From a virus, in the IMG/VR virus record IMGVR_UViG_3300005435_000014, positions 1 through 38,894 of that record: a DNA stretch of 38,894 nt; one strand, given 5' to 3'. A model generated the notes under the pieces. That model saw nothing but the letters and a program-made list of their open reading frames with translations, did not search any database and was not told the DNA's origin. This document shows, piece by piece, positions 16,056 to 25,137 of the stretch (positions are counted from its first letter, which is position 1; each line of letters starts with the position of its first letter). A program made the position numbers and the translations under genes.

Positions 16056-17420
16056 ATGGCATTAGATCCCAATATAAGCCTTCAATCGCAAGTCCCGGAT
16101 ATTAATCCGTTGGCATCTCTTGCGCAGATTCAAACGTATAAAAACGCGCAAGCCCAAAACCAACTGATTAACCTCGGCATTCAGGACAAGCAACGCGAGG
16201 TCGGTCAAAACAAGGCGCTTAGCGATGCGTATGCGGGCAATCTTTCGCCCGATGGATCGATAAATCAGCAAGGCATTCTGAACTCTCTCGCGGGGTCAGG
16301 GTACGGCTCAGCAATTCCAGGAGTTACAAAACAATTCGCCGATGCACAAAAGGCCAAGATCGATGCGCAGAAGTCGCAAATCGAGAACGGCATTGCGCAT
16401 TTGAACGCTGTGGGGCAGGTGCTCGGCGGCGTCAATGACCAGGCCAGCTATGACGCGGCAAAAGCCACTTCCGCCAAACAATTCGGTCCTGACTCGATCG
16501 CCGATTGGCCGCAGCAATATGATCCGAACATCGTTCAGCAGCATCTTGCTCAGACGCTGAACTACAAGGATCAGCTCGCGGAGCAACATGCGAAAATCGC
16601 CGATCAAGTGGGGCTCGGTAACCAAGCAGAGACCGGCCGCCATAATCTCGCGACGGAAGACAACACCGTGCGCGGCCAGAATCTTACGGCTGCGACCGAA
16701 ACACGCGGTCAGAACCTTCGTGCGCAGGATTACGACCCGAAGACGGGCGCTGTAATCAACAAGCTCACCGGCCAATCCACAACGGTGACCGGGCCGGACG
16801 GTCAGCCTCTTCAACAGCCTTCCGCCAATCTCACCGAGACGCAAGGGGCGGCCACGGCGTTCGGCGCGCGAGCTCAAGACTCGCAACGCATCCTGCAGCA
16901 GCTCGAACAAAGCGGCGTCAACAACGGCGGCCGCATCCAGCAAGCCGTTTCCGGCATTCCGCTTGTTGGCGGCGCTCTCGGCTCTGCTGTCAACGCGCTT
17001 GGCGTCAATTCCGATGCGCAACAAAGCTATCAGCAGGCAAAGCAGAATTTCATTAGCGCGAACCTGCGCAAGGAATCAGGCGCGGCAATCTCACCGGAAG
17101 AGTTCAAGTCCGAAGAGGTGAAGTATTTCCCGCAGCCTGGCGACAGCCCCGACACCATCGCGCAGAAGTCGCGTGCTCGTGATCTGGCTATTGAAGGCCT
17201 GCGGGCTCAAGCAGGACCGGGGGCGAACCTTATCCCGGGGATCATCAACCGCGCAGATCAGACGGCCGGCACGCAGCAACAAGGAGCGGTTCAGCAGCAG
17301 CCCGCACAACAGAAGCAGCCAACGTCGCAAATCACACCAGACCTCGCGCGCGCTGAGTTGCTTCGTCGTGCTCAGTCCAATCCCGCGCTCGCCGCGCGCT
17401 TGCAAGCGATGGGGCATTAA
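16056..17420 (+). CDS. DNA-ejection protein, P22 gp20-position
   Basis: A 454-aa, Gln/Asn-rich, largely helical protein. It opens ALDPNISLQSQVPDINPLASLAQIQTYKNAQAQNQLINLG, typical of phage internal virion proteins. A long hydrophilic helical middle and a Gln-rich low-complexity stretch near residues 405-425 follow. It should travel with DNA into the cell. ATG 16056 is chosen because it lies 5 nt after the previous stop; a longer in-frame start at 16029 would overlap. Its TAA overlaps the next ATG (TAATG). Confidence 0.65.
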   Translation: MALDPNISLQSQVPDINPLASLAQIQTYKNAQAQNQLINLGIQDKQREVGQNKALSDAYAGNLSPDGSINQQGILNSLAGSGYGSAIPGVTKQFADAQKAKIDAQKSQIENGIAHLNAVGQVLGGVNDQASYDAAKATSAKQFGPDSIADWPQQYDPNIVQQHLAQTLNYKDQLAEQHAKIADQVGLGNQAETGRHNLATEDNTVRGQNLTAATETRGQNLRAQDYDPKTGAVINKLTGQSTTVTGPDGQPLQQPSANLTETQGAATAFGARAQDSQRILQQLEQSGVNNGGRIQQAVSGIPLVGGALGSAVNALGVNSDAQQSYQQAKQNFISANLRKESGAAISPEEFKSEEVKYFPQPGDSPDTIAQKSRARDLAIEGLRAQAGPGANLIPGIINRADQTAGTQQQGAVQQQPAQQKQPTSQITPDLARAELLRRAQSNPALAARLQAMGH

Positions 17421-20041
17421 TGGCCGATCTCAGCTCACTCTCTGACGACGCGCTGCTTTCGGCGCTTGGTCCCGCGCCGCAAGCAGTCCATACGCCGGCC
17501 GCGTTCATTGCGCAGCACCAAGGCACGGCGGCAGCAGCCGGGCAGCAGCTTGGCGTCGATCCGAATCTCTTGCTCGCGCAGTGGGGCTTGGAAAGCGGAT
17601 GGGGCAAGTCCACCGTTCCCGGCACAAACAACCTCGGCAACATCAAGGATTTTTCCGGCGGTGGCGTCGCAGCGCGCGACAACATGACAGGCACGACGGA
17701 CAACTATCGCCAGTACGCTACGCCCGACGCATTCGCGCAGGACCAGGCATCGCTCTTGACACGCAAATATCCGGGCGTGGTCGGCGCAGGTTCGGACGTG
17801 AGCAAATTTGCATCTGGACTGAAAGGCTATGCAGAAGATCCGCAGTATCCCCAAAAGCTCGCCGCAGTGGTCCAGACCGTGCAGCGCAACCAGCCACAAA
17901 AGCAGCAACCCGGGATGCTTGCGCGTGTCGGCGACGCAGTTGCGAGCGCGATTTCAGGCACGGCCAACGCCGCAACGCCGCACGACTTGTCCGGCATCAG
18001 CGACGAAGACCTTCTGGCGGCTTTGAATTCGCGTCAGCAGCCCGCACAACCGGCCAGTAATACGCCGCCGATACTCGATCAGGTCGGGCATCAGCTCGGG
18101 CTTACGGCGCGCGCTGTTGGTCATGGCGTGGCCGATGCGGTTGGGCTGGTCGCGAATCCCTTGAACGCTACCGTCAATGTCATTGGCAACGCTCTGGGAT
18201 TCGACCCGCACCTACAAGACGCTGACACGCTGATCAAACGCGGTGTAGATGCGATCACGCCTGACCCACGCAACAAGACGGAAGCCGTCGTGAACGATAT
18301 TTCCAGCGCTGTCGCCAATCCGGTAAATGCGCTCGGCGGTGGCATCGTGAACGGCGCCAAGACGGTAGGCGGTACGATCCTACGCGGCGCTGTCGCTGGT
18401 GGCGCCACAGCAGGCATGCAGCCGCTTCATGGCAATGACACGCTCGGTACCGAAGCCGGGCGGATCGGTGCTGGTGCAATCGGCGGCGCTGCTGGCGCTG
18501 GCGTCGGGGCGGTCGCAAGTAAAGGCGTCGATGCGCTTCTCAATGGCGCGAATGCGATTGTCAACGCGGTCAAATCGGCGTTGCCTTCCACGCAAGCAGC
18601 GTCTCGCGTCAGTGCTGACGATGTGCTGCAGCAAGCCGCGCAGCAGGCAGGAATAGACCTTTCCGCAATCCCGCAATCGATCCTAAACACGGCGCGCGGG
18701 CAGGTCTCCGATGCGCTTGCATCCAACAAGACGCTGGACGCCGCCGCGCTGCTGCGTCGCTCGGAAGGTCAGGCAGTACTCGGCAACGATGCCGGCCTCA
18801 CACTCGGCCAAGCCACGCGCGACCCGATGCAGTTCGCACGCGAGCGCAACCTGCGAGGCGTCGAGGGCGCAGGCGCGCCGCTGACCGATCGTTTCGCCGA
18901 CCAGAATCGCGGTTTGATTGGTGCTGTGAATCAACAGGGAGCCGCACAAGCGCCCGGTGAGTTCAATGCGGGGCAAAGCACCATTGCGGCGCTGCAAGCC
19001 CGTGACGCGGCTCAGCAAGCGAACGTCAGCCAGCTTTACCAGCAAGCGCGCGATCTGAACGGCGGCGATATCCCGCTCGATCACAAGGCATTCATCGATA
19101 GCGCGACAAGCGGCCTCGACAACAACCTGAAGATGGCTTTCCTGCCCGACAAGTACAAATCGATCATGGATGACATTTCGACGGGCAAAACGCCGTTGAC
19201 AGTGGGTGTCGCAGAACAGTTGAAAACGATGCTCTCCGCGTCGCAGCGTTCGGCACAAGACGGCAATGAACGTTTCGCTCTCGGCATGGTGCGCGACGCG
19301 CTCGACCAGGCGCCGCCGCTTCAGGGCAGCACGCAGTTCGGCGGGAATCAGGTAGTCGCCGCCGGCACTCCGTTGCCGCAATCGAATCTCGGCGAGCAAG
19401 CCCAAACCGCGTTCAATGCCGCGCGCGCCGCTGCTCGGGCACGATTCGGCGAGATCGACGCTAATCCGGCTCTCAAGGCTGTCGTCAACGGTGACGCAGT
19501 GCCCGACAACTTCTTCAAAAAGAACGTGATCAACGGCACGGTCGGCGATGTCAATTCGCTGCTTTCGCTGGTCCCGGATCAGGGCGCAGCGCTGCGCAAT
19601 CAGGTGATCGACCATCTCAAGCAAAAAGCCTTGACGGGCGCGAGCGATGAAGTGGGCGTGTTTTCTCAGGCGGGATACAACAAGGCGCTGAATTCGATTG
19701 GCGATGCGAAGTTGAATGCGCTATTCCAGCCGGAGCAGGTTGCGCAGTTGAAACAGATTGGACGTGTGGCAGCGAACATTCAGGCACAGCCGGCAGCGTC
19801 GGCAGTGAACAATTCGAACACGGCAGCCGCGGCAATGAACCTATTGAGCAAGGTTGGCGGTGCGCCGATCGTGAACATCGCGCGCAACTCAGTGAATCAG
19901 TTTCTTGATGAACGCGCCGTAGCGCAGGCCCTTGCTGCTCGCGTAAATGCTCAAGCCAACCCAGGTGTCTCGGGCTCGCTGAACGGGCTTCTTCCGCTCG
20001 CCGCGCCCGCTGGCGCCATTGCCGCCCAACCGAGCCGCTAA
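17420..20041 (+). CDS. Ejection protein with N-terminal muramidase-like domain, P22 gp16-position
   Basis: An 873-aa protein. Residues about 26-155 form a glucosaminidase/lysozyme-like domain: GVDPNLLLAQWGLESGWGKS with Glu58, then GTNNLGNIKDF and a NYRQYATPDAFAQDQ stretch. It probably opens peptidoglycan at entry. Two copies of a short LS-x-(L/I)SD-x-x-LL-x-AL motif occur at about residues 4-16 and 193-205. Gly/Ala-rich hydrophobic stretches near 300-370 could insert in membranes. The long helical C-terminal half is typical of ejected internal virion proteins. Confidence 0.8.
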   Translation: MADLSSLSDDALLSALGPAPQAVHTPAAFIAQHQGTAAAAGQQLGVDPNLLLAQWGLESGWGKSTVPGTNNLGNIKDFSGGGVAARDNMTGTTDNYRQYATPDAFAQDQASLLTRKYPGVVGAGSDVSKFASGLKGYAEDPQYPQKLAAVVQTVQRNQPQKQQPGMLARVGDAVASAISGTANAATPHDLSGISDEDLLAALNSRQQPAQPASNTPPILDQVGHQLGLTARAVGHGVADAVGLVANPLNATVNVIGNALGFDPHLQDADTLIKRGVDAITPDPRNKTEAVVNDISSAVANPVNALGGGIVNGAKTVGGTILRGAVAGGATAGMQPLHGNDTLGTEAGRIGAGAIGGAAGAGVGAVASKGVDALLNGANAIVNAVKSALPSTQAASRVSADDVLQQAAQQAGIDLSAIPQSILNTARGQVSDALASNKTLDAAALLRRSEGQAVLGNDAGLTLGQATRDPMQFARERNLRGVEGAGAPLTDRFADQNRGLIGAVNQQGAAQAPGEFNAGQSTIAALQARDAAQQANVSQLYQQARDLNGGDIPLDHKAFIDSATSGLDNNLKMAFLPDKYKSIMDDISTGKTPLTVGVAEQLKTMLSASQRSAQDGNERFALGMVRDALDQAPPLQGSTQFGGNQVVAAGTPLPQSNLGEQAQTAFNAARAAARARFGEIDANPALKAVVNGDAVPDNFFKKNVINGTVGDVNSLLSLVPDQGAALRNQVIDHLKQKALTGASDEVGVFSQAGYNKALNSIGDAKLNALFQPEQVAQLKQIGRVAANIQAQPAASAVNNSNTAAAAMNLLSKVGGAPIVNIARNSVNQFLDERAVAQALAARVNAQANPGVSGSLNGLLPLAAPAGAIAAQPSR

Positions 20042-20129
20042 CGTGAGAAACGCACTCCATATCGCGGCCACCGCCATGCAAGTCCAGAACTTTTCCATGA
20101 TTTCCGCCCTTTCGATTGAAGGATTATAG

Positions 20130-22628
20130 ATGGCCTCCCTAATTCCGAACGCCAAAACACAGTTTCTCGATCAAAACGGCCGGCCACTAGTAGGTGGGAA
20201 AGTCTATTTTTACTTCGTCGGGACCGAGAACAAGAAAGACACATTTCAAGACCCTGCGCTGACTATTCCTAATCCGAATCCCGTTGTGCTGGATTCTTAC
20301 GGTGAAGCGTCGATTTGGGGCGTCGGTGCATTTCGTCAGGTATTGACAGATAAAAACGGTGTGCAGATTTGGGACCAAGTTACTCAAGAGTCTGGTGAAG
20401 CGGTGGCGGGTGACTTTTTCGAAGACACCTTTGTTGCAAACGGGGCGCCGCCGTTCTCGTTTATTCCCGGAACGACGACGACGCTTACCCTAAGCCGAAA
20501 CTACGGTTCGATCGGCAACATCGACGTGCATTTCGATGCGTCGTATCAAGGCCCCGACCAAATCGCCTCGCTTTCCGGCCAGACGTTGACATTTACAGCG
20601 CCCATTCCTTTGGGGGTCTCCAACGTATATGTAAAGGGGGGGCTGACAATCCCGATTAGCAAACCTGCGTCGGGCTCTGTGACGGACGATAGCGTGGCTG
20701 CCGGGAGCAAGCTATCCAATCGCATCATCTTTGAATTCAATGTCGCTGACTACGGGCTACCGACCGACGGGACATCGGACTCTACGCCTGCTGCACGAGC
20801 CGCAATCAATGCAGCGATGGCCGTTTCAGGAATCGGCAAAGCTAAGGTCGTATTTCCTGCTGGCGTTTTCCGCTTTCTTGCAGCGTCACCTACCCTTGAT
20901 CCAGGCAACGGGAATATCGAATTCGTAGGGGCCGGCCGCGATTCCACAATCCTCATTCACGAGGAAGGGAACGCAACGGATGCCTCAGCGTTCGAAACAC
21001 GCAAGCACCTGTTTTCCCATCTGAGCGACACCACCATGAAGGGGTCTGTGGGGTTTCGTGATCTTCAAGTAAAGGGCACGTTTGCCGAGGGAGGATATGT
21101 GGAGCGCGGCGGCGTATCGATCGCGCTGAACTACTACCGTTCTATTTACATCATGAATTGCCGATTCACGAACAAGTCGCAGATGAACACGGCTTGCGAA
21201 CATATTGGCATTGTTCAGGTGATGAACAACGAGTTCGACGAATGCATGCGTGACAACGTGCGCTTCCGGTCTTCGTGGAATTGTCTTGTAATCGGCAACA
21301 CTTTTAAACACAGTGATGACGATGCGGTTGCTTTGCACCAAGCAGTGTATGTGACCGGAACCGGCAACATCCGAGAAGGCATTATTGTTGCCGATAACAC
21401 ACTTGAAGACACGTGCGGGATTCACATCCTCGGTGGTCGCGTAGTCAATGTGCACGACAACATCCTGCGCCGCGTGAAGCAGACCGTAATCAACATTGAC
21501 GCGGATGCGAACGAAGGTCCGAACCCGATATTCGCGATAAAGGTCCATCACAACCAGATTTTCGACAGTCTCGCGCGCGCGCCGTTTTCGGCACCGCAGT
21601 TTTGCGCTATTTCGGTGACGCAGTTTGCCCCCGCAGGGGACACAACGATTGCCAACACCATACCAATGCAAAACGTCACATCCGGCGGCAATGCGGGACT
21701 GGTTACGCAATTCTGGCCGTATCGAGACGAAAACAACGCTTCTTCTGGAACGTTCGGATGGCCGACATCTGTAGGGATCGATATATCTCACAACACGATC
21801 ATGCGCACACTTCCGGCAGTCGCTAAATACAGTGACTGGGGGGTTGGTCAGTGCTTTTCTGTAGGAGGCTACTCGGATGCTCCGGTCACTGATGCTGCTT
21901 TGCGCTTGAGCGCAGGGATTGCCGTTCCTGCTGATGCACGTAACTTGATTGTTGCCGGCAATACGATCATGCACACCGGTTCAGCAATTTCGTATTACGC
22001 ACCTACCACAACCTTTGCGGGACGCAACCACAAGGTCTATGGAAACATTTGCTACGACTTCAGCTTTACGGGGGTTCTTGTGAACTCGCCTGGCTCGCTG
22101 TTGAACTTCGCTGCTGACATTTACGACAACGACTTTGACGGCGACCCATTCCACATCTCTTCCAACCGCGCCCCTGCTGGCGCATGGGTAGCAGACGGCG
22201 CGGGCCCAATGGGATTCTTTGGGAACGGCATCACAGGGGTGACGTTCCGCGAGAACCGGATAAAAAACGTCTCTAACCCGATCGTCGCCTCGAATGGGGT
22301 TTCGTTTTTCATCCGGGATAACCACATAGTTTGTTCCCCCGCAGTAACCGGATTCAATGCGGCAAACAAAGGCATCGGGAATATCCCGGCCGCAGGTCCG
22401 CAGTATTGGCACGAGATTGCGAACTGCGACCCGACATCGCCCGGTTACAACCAGCAATTCAATCCTACATTGCTAGAAAGCACGTCCATTCCTACAACGG
22501 GTACGTATGTGGCCGGGCATTTCGTCCGTAACACTGCCGCTGGCGCAACCGTATTTGGTTGGCAACGACTTACGACCGGATCGGCGCATGTCGCAGGAAC
22601 GGACTGGAAAGCGGTGAACCTGTCGTGA
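20130..22628 (+). CDS. Tailspike with right-handed beta-helix
   Basis: An 832-aa protein. The N-terminal head-binding domain (about 1-115) has the pattern AKTQFLDQNGRPLVGGKVYFYFVGT with an LDSYGEASIWG loop. From about residue 200 comes a pectate-lyase-like parallel beta-helix (FNVADYGLPTDGTSDSTPAARAAI, then NVHDNILRR-type coils). A C-terminal trimer region ends in W-rich residues. Such spikes bind and often cleave host surface polysaccharide. The start follows a clear GAAGGA. The target sugar cannot be inferred. Confidence 0.9.
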   Translation: MASLIPNAKTQFLDQNGRPLVGGKVYFYFVGTENKKDTFQDPALTIPNPNPVVLDSYGEASIWGVGAFRQVLTDKNGVQIWDQVTQESGEAVAGDFFEDTFVANGAPPFSFIPGTTTTLTLSRNYGSIGNIDVHFDASYQGPDQIASLSGQTLTFTAPIPLGVSNVYVKGGLTIPISKPASGSVTDDSVAAGSKLSNRIIFEFNVADYGLPTDGTSDSTPAARAAINAAMAVSGIGKAKVVFPAGVFRFLAASPTLDPGNGNIEFVGAGRDSTILIHEEGNATDASAFETRKHLFSHLSDTTMKGSVGFRDLQVKGTFAEGGYVERGGVSIALNYYRSIYIMNCRFTNKSQMNTACEHIGIVQVMNNEFDECMRDNVRFRSSWNCLVIGNTFKHSDDDAVALHQAVYVTGTGNIREGIIVADNTLEDTCGIHILGGRVVNVHDNILRRVKQTVINIDADANEGPNPIFAIKVHHNQIFDSLARAPFSAPQFCAISVTQFAPAGDTTIANTIPMQNVTSGGNAGLVTQFWPYRDENNASSGTFGWPTSVGIDISHNTIMRTLPAVAKYSDWGVGQCFSVGGYSDAPVTDAALRLSAGIAVPADARNLIVAGNTIMHTGSAISYYAPTTTFAGRNHKVYGNICYDFSFTGVLVNSPGSLLNFAADIYDNDFDGDPFHISSNRAPAGAWVADGAGPMGFFGNGITGVTFRENRIKNVSNPIVASNGVSFFIRDNHIVCSPAVTGFNAANKGIGNIPAAGPQYWHEIANCDPTSPGYNQQFNPTLLESTSIPTTGTYVAGHFVRNTAAGATVFGWQRLTTGSAHVAGTDWKAVNLS

Positions 22629-22649
22629 CCAACCGAATAGGCCAATTCG

Positions 22650-23180
22650 ATGAGCAATGAAACCGACGCTGCGCAAAGCATGGCAGCCGCCATAGGACAA
22701 GCAACAGCGCTGGCCAGCATGGCGCAAGAGCTAAAGTCCCTAGGGCAGACCATTCAGCGACAGGACATCAGTCTTCAGGAATTGAGCCGGATTAAAGATA
22801 CGGTCACCCGCATGGAAGTGATGATGGAAGGATCAAAAAGCACCACGGCCCGCTTGTTTGAACGCACTGAAAAGATTGAATCGGATGTGGACAAGTTAGC
22901 TCAATCGCTCTCTCACATGATGACGTTGCTCGGGAAGAAAGCTGATGCCGACGCGATGGAAGAGATCGATAGGAACACAAGCGGATTCATCAATCGTGTG
23001 AAGGGTGGCTTAGCTGTGGCTGCTGTGGTTTGGGCTGTCGTTGAGGCTGGTGTGGGGTGGGCGCTTGTTCGGTTTATCGATACGACTGCCGCAAACAGTA
23101 TGGCGATTGGACTGCATACGCAGACCATCGATCGCATCGACCGTGAACTTGCTGCGTTGAAGGTCCTTAGGGGGCAATGA
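22650..23180 (+). CDS. Coiled-coil membrane protein of 176 aa
   Basis: Residues about 15-100 form a helical coiled coil (AQELKSLGQTIQRQDISLQELSRIKDTVTRME...). One transmembrane segment follows at about 117-141 (VKGGLAVAAVVWAVVEAGVGWALV) with a short C-terminal tail. It is first in the lysis region and overlaps the lysozyme start (TGATG). A membrane-anchored coiled coil here could be a spanin-like or holin-associated protein, or a virion accessory. I do not assign one. Confidence 0.6.
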   Translation: MSNETDAAQSMAAAIGQATALASMAQELKSLGQTIQRQDISLQELSRIKDTVTRMEVMMEGSKSTTARLFERTEKIESDVDKLAQSLSHMMTLLGKKADADAMEEIDRNTSGFINRVKGGLAVAAVVWAVVEAGVGWALVRFIDTTAANSMAIGLHTQTIDRIDRELAALKVLRGQ

Positions 23181-23605
23181 TGAGCAACTTTGATATGCAA
23201 ACGCTCGTATCTGAGCTGTCACGTGATGAAGGACGCAAACCGCGAATCTACGTCGATACGGTCGGCAAGACATCTGGCGGCGTCGGCCGAAATCTATCTG
23301 ATGTCCCTTTCTCGGATGAAGAAATCGATCTGATGCTGACGAACGATATCGCTCGCACGACAGCGGCGCTCGATAAGAGCCTCTCTTGGTGGCGCAACCT
23401 TGACCCCGTACGGCAACGGGTGATCGTCAACATGGCCTTTAACATGGGCGTCGCCGGTCTGATGACTTTTAAGAACACGCTCGCGGCTGTCCAAAACGGC
23501 GACTATGCCGCCGCAGCCACCGGGATGTTGCAATCGAAATGGGCCGCGCAAGTAGGTGCACGTGCGGTTCGCCTCTCCAACATGATGCGCACGGGGTCCG
23601 TATGA
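23180..23605 (+). CDS. Endolysin, GH24 T4-type lysozyme
   Basis: A 141-aa enzyme. It has the T4 pattern E-x8-D-x5-T: Glu17 (RDEGRKP), Asp26 (IYVDTVG), and Ser32 where T4 has Thr26, followed by GVGRNLSD. The C-terminal region has RQRVIVNMAFNMGVAGLMTFKNTL, typical of GH24. It cleaves peptidoglycan at lysis. There is no signal peptide, so it needs a holin. ATG 23180 is preferred over ATG 23177 because it is better spaced from GGGGG. The stop overlaps the next gene (ATGA). Confidence 0.87.
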   Translation: MSNFDMQTLVSELSRDEGRKPRIYVDTVGKTSGGVGRNLSDVPFSDEEIDLMLTNDIARTTAALDKSLSWWRNLDPVRQRVIVNMAFNMGVAGLMTFKNTLAAVQNGDYAAAATGMLQSKWAAQVGARAVRLSNMMRTGSV

Positions 23606-24303
23606 GCACATGGGGAGACGTAGCAGAGTCGGTCGCGAAGGCCGCACCGATCCTCGGGAATCTGTTGCCTGGCGTTGGCACCGTCGCGGGGCTCGGTGTT
23701 GGCGCAGTGGCCTCGATCGTAGCGTCAGCGTTGGGCGTGTCGCCTGATCCTGACTCGATCATGTCAGCGCTAAAGAATGATCCAGAAGCACTCGCCAAGG
23801 TTCGAACAGCCGAGCTGGACAATCAGGGATTGCTTGCTCAAACCGCGATGCAACGCGAGGCGAACGTCTTGGCTGCGCAGACGGCGCAGTATCAGGCCGA
23901 CGCGGCAGACCGCCAAAGCGCACGCGGATATGCACAGGCGACCGGCGATCACACAGCCCGCAACCTCGCCTACATGTACACGATCGCGCTGTTTCTTACG
24001 ATCGGCGCACACCTGACGATATGGGTAATGAAGGTGCCGGTTGATCCATTGGCTATCGGCGTGCTCAACACGCTCGAAGGCGTACTCGTCACGATGGCGA
24101 TCAAGAGTAGTGAGTTCTTTACCGGCGGCTCTCGCAGTGCCGATCAACTCGCCAACCAGTTTGCGCAGTTTGCCATCACGCCCGGAGCAGTCACGGCGCC
24201 AGCCGCATTGCCGCCCCCTCGGACCACCACGATTCAAACCCCGACCGACTCCAAGCAAACCGTAACAGTCGGTCCGACCGATAACCTCTACAAAGGATCC
24301 TGA
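23602..24303 (+). CDS. Putative holin with three hydrophobic segments
   Basis: A 233-aa protein. Residues about 15-45 are Gly/Ala-rich and hydrophobic (LGNLLPGVGTVAGLGVGAVAS). Two further hydrophobic stretches lie near 116-138 (NLAYMYTIALFLTIGAHLTIWVM) and 142-162. The layout is like the three-segment GTA-type holin family. Position right after the endolysin, with ATGA overlap, supports a lysis role. It is longer than many holins, with an extended Thr/Pro-rich C-terminal tail of unknown role. Confidence 0.6.
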   Translation: MSTWGDVAESVAKAAPILGNLLPGVGTVAGLGVGAVASIVASALGVSPDPDSIMSALKNDPEALAKVRTAELDNQGLLAQTAMQREANVLAAQTAQYQADAADRQSARGYAQATGDHTARNLAYMYTIALFLTIGAHLTIWVMKVPVDPLAIGVLNTLEGVLVTMAIKSSEFFTGGSRSADQLANQFAQFAITPGAVTAPAALPPPRTTTIQTPTDSKQTVTVGPTDNLYKGS

Positions 24304-24305
24304 TC

Positions 24306-25136
24306 ATGAAACGACTCTTCGCCTGCGCACTCGCGCTCGTCTCCGTGCTCAGCTTTGGAGCAACGCTGAACCCGGTCTCTCTGCTGAACCCGGCCGGCTC
24401 GACGGCAGGACAGGTAATCATGTCTGCAGGGCCAACAGGAGCGCCTGCGTGGCAAACCATTACGCCGGCCGGCATAGGCAGCCTCAAGGCCTCTAACAAC
24501 CTTTCCGACGTAGCCAGCGCCACGACAGCGCTTACGAATCTAGGTGGTCTGAGCACTACGGCTGCAGCCAGCACCTACTTGACGCAGGCAAACGCCACGA
24601 CTACCTACGGTGCGAAAGCGACTCCGTTATCGCAGTTCGCTGCCACCACTTCAGCGCAACTCGCCGGTGTGCTGAGCGACGAAACAGGAACTGGATTGGC
24701 CGTGTTCGGTACTTCTCCGACGATCACAACACCAAATATCACGGGCGTGGCGAGCGGCAGCAATGCGACGGCCGGAAGCGTCGGGGAATACATAACTGCG
24801 AGCGCCACCAGCGTTGCTGCTTTCGGATCAGGCACGGCCGGCAACATCACTTCCATCAGCCTGACGGCAGGGGATTGGGACGTGACGGGTCTTGCAACAG
24901 CCGTTGGCGGCACAACGGTTACATCAGTGGGCGGTGGCATTTCGACTACCTCAGCCACCTTCGGGGCGCTTGGAACGTATGTGTCTCAGGTGGCAACGGT
25001 CGGTCAGGGAATGGCTGTTACGCTTCCCGTTCGGATAAGCATCACGTCCACAACCACGGTCTACCTCGTCGCGAACTGTATCTACACTGGCACGCCTACG
25101 ATGAGTGGATTGATCCGCGCTCGCCGGGTTAGGTAG
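24306..25136 (+). CDS. Exported fibre-like protein with signal peptide
   Basis: A 276-aa protein. Residues 1-19 form a clear signal peptide (MKRLFACALALVSVLSFGA). The rest is Thr/Ser/Ala/Gly-rich, with short motifs known from tail fibres (SNNLSDVASATTALTNLG, then LSDETGTGLAVFGTSPTITTPNITG) and a fibre-like beta-rich end. The combination of fibre motifs and a signal peptide is odd for a virion part. It may be an exported structural-like protein or an annotation-level puzzle. A strong AAGGA precedes ATG 24306. Confidence 0.6.
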   Translation: MKRLFACALALVSVLSFGATLNPVSLLNPAGSTAGQVIMSAGPTGAPAWQTITPAGIGSLKASNNLSDVASATTALTNLGGLSTTAAASTYLTQANATTTYGAKATPLSQFAATTSAQLAGVLSDETGTGLAVFGTSPTITTPNITGVASGSNATAGSVGEYITASATSVAAFGSGTAGNITSISLTAGDWDVTGLATAVGGTTVTSVGGGISTTSATFGALGTYVSQVATVGQGMAVTLPVRISITSTTTVYLVANCIYTGTPTMSGLIRARRVR

Positions 25137-25137
25137 G

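Noticed and set aside
18683-19624. A 313-codon minus ORF inside the gp16-position gene
   Set aside because: Cys/Arg-rich reverse reading of a conserved plus gene; not protein-like.
20042-20129. A 28-codon GTG-start ORF between the gp16-position and tailspike genes, and a hydrophobic ORF on the opposite strand
   Set aside because: No ribosome site for the GTG, no clear protein pattern, and the minus reading runs into the coding strand of both neighbours.
20985-21974. A 329-codon minus ORF inside the tailspike gene
   Set aside because: Shadow of the beta-helix coding sequence; the plus frame has clear tailspike motifs.
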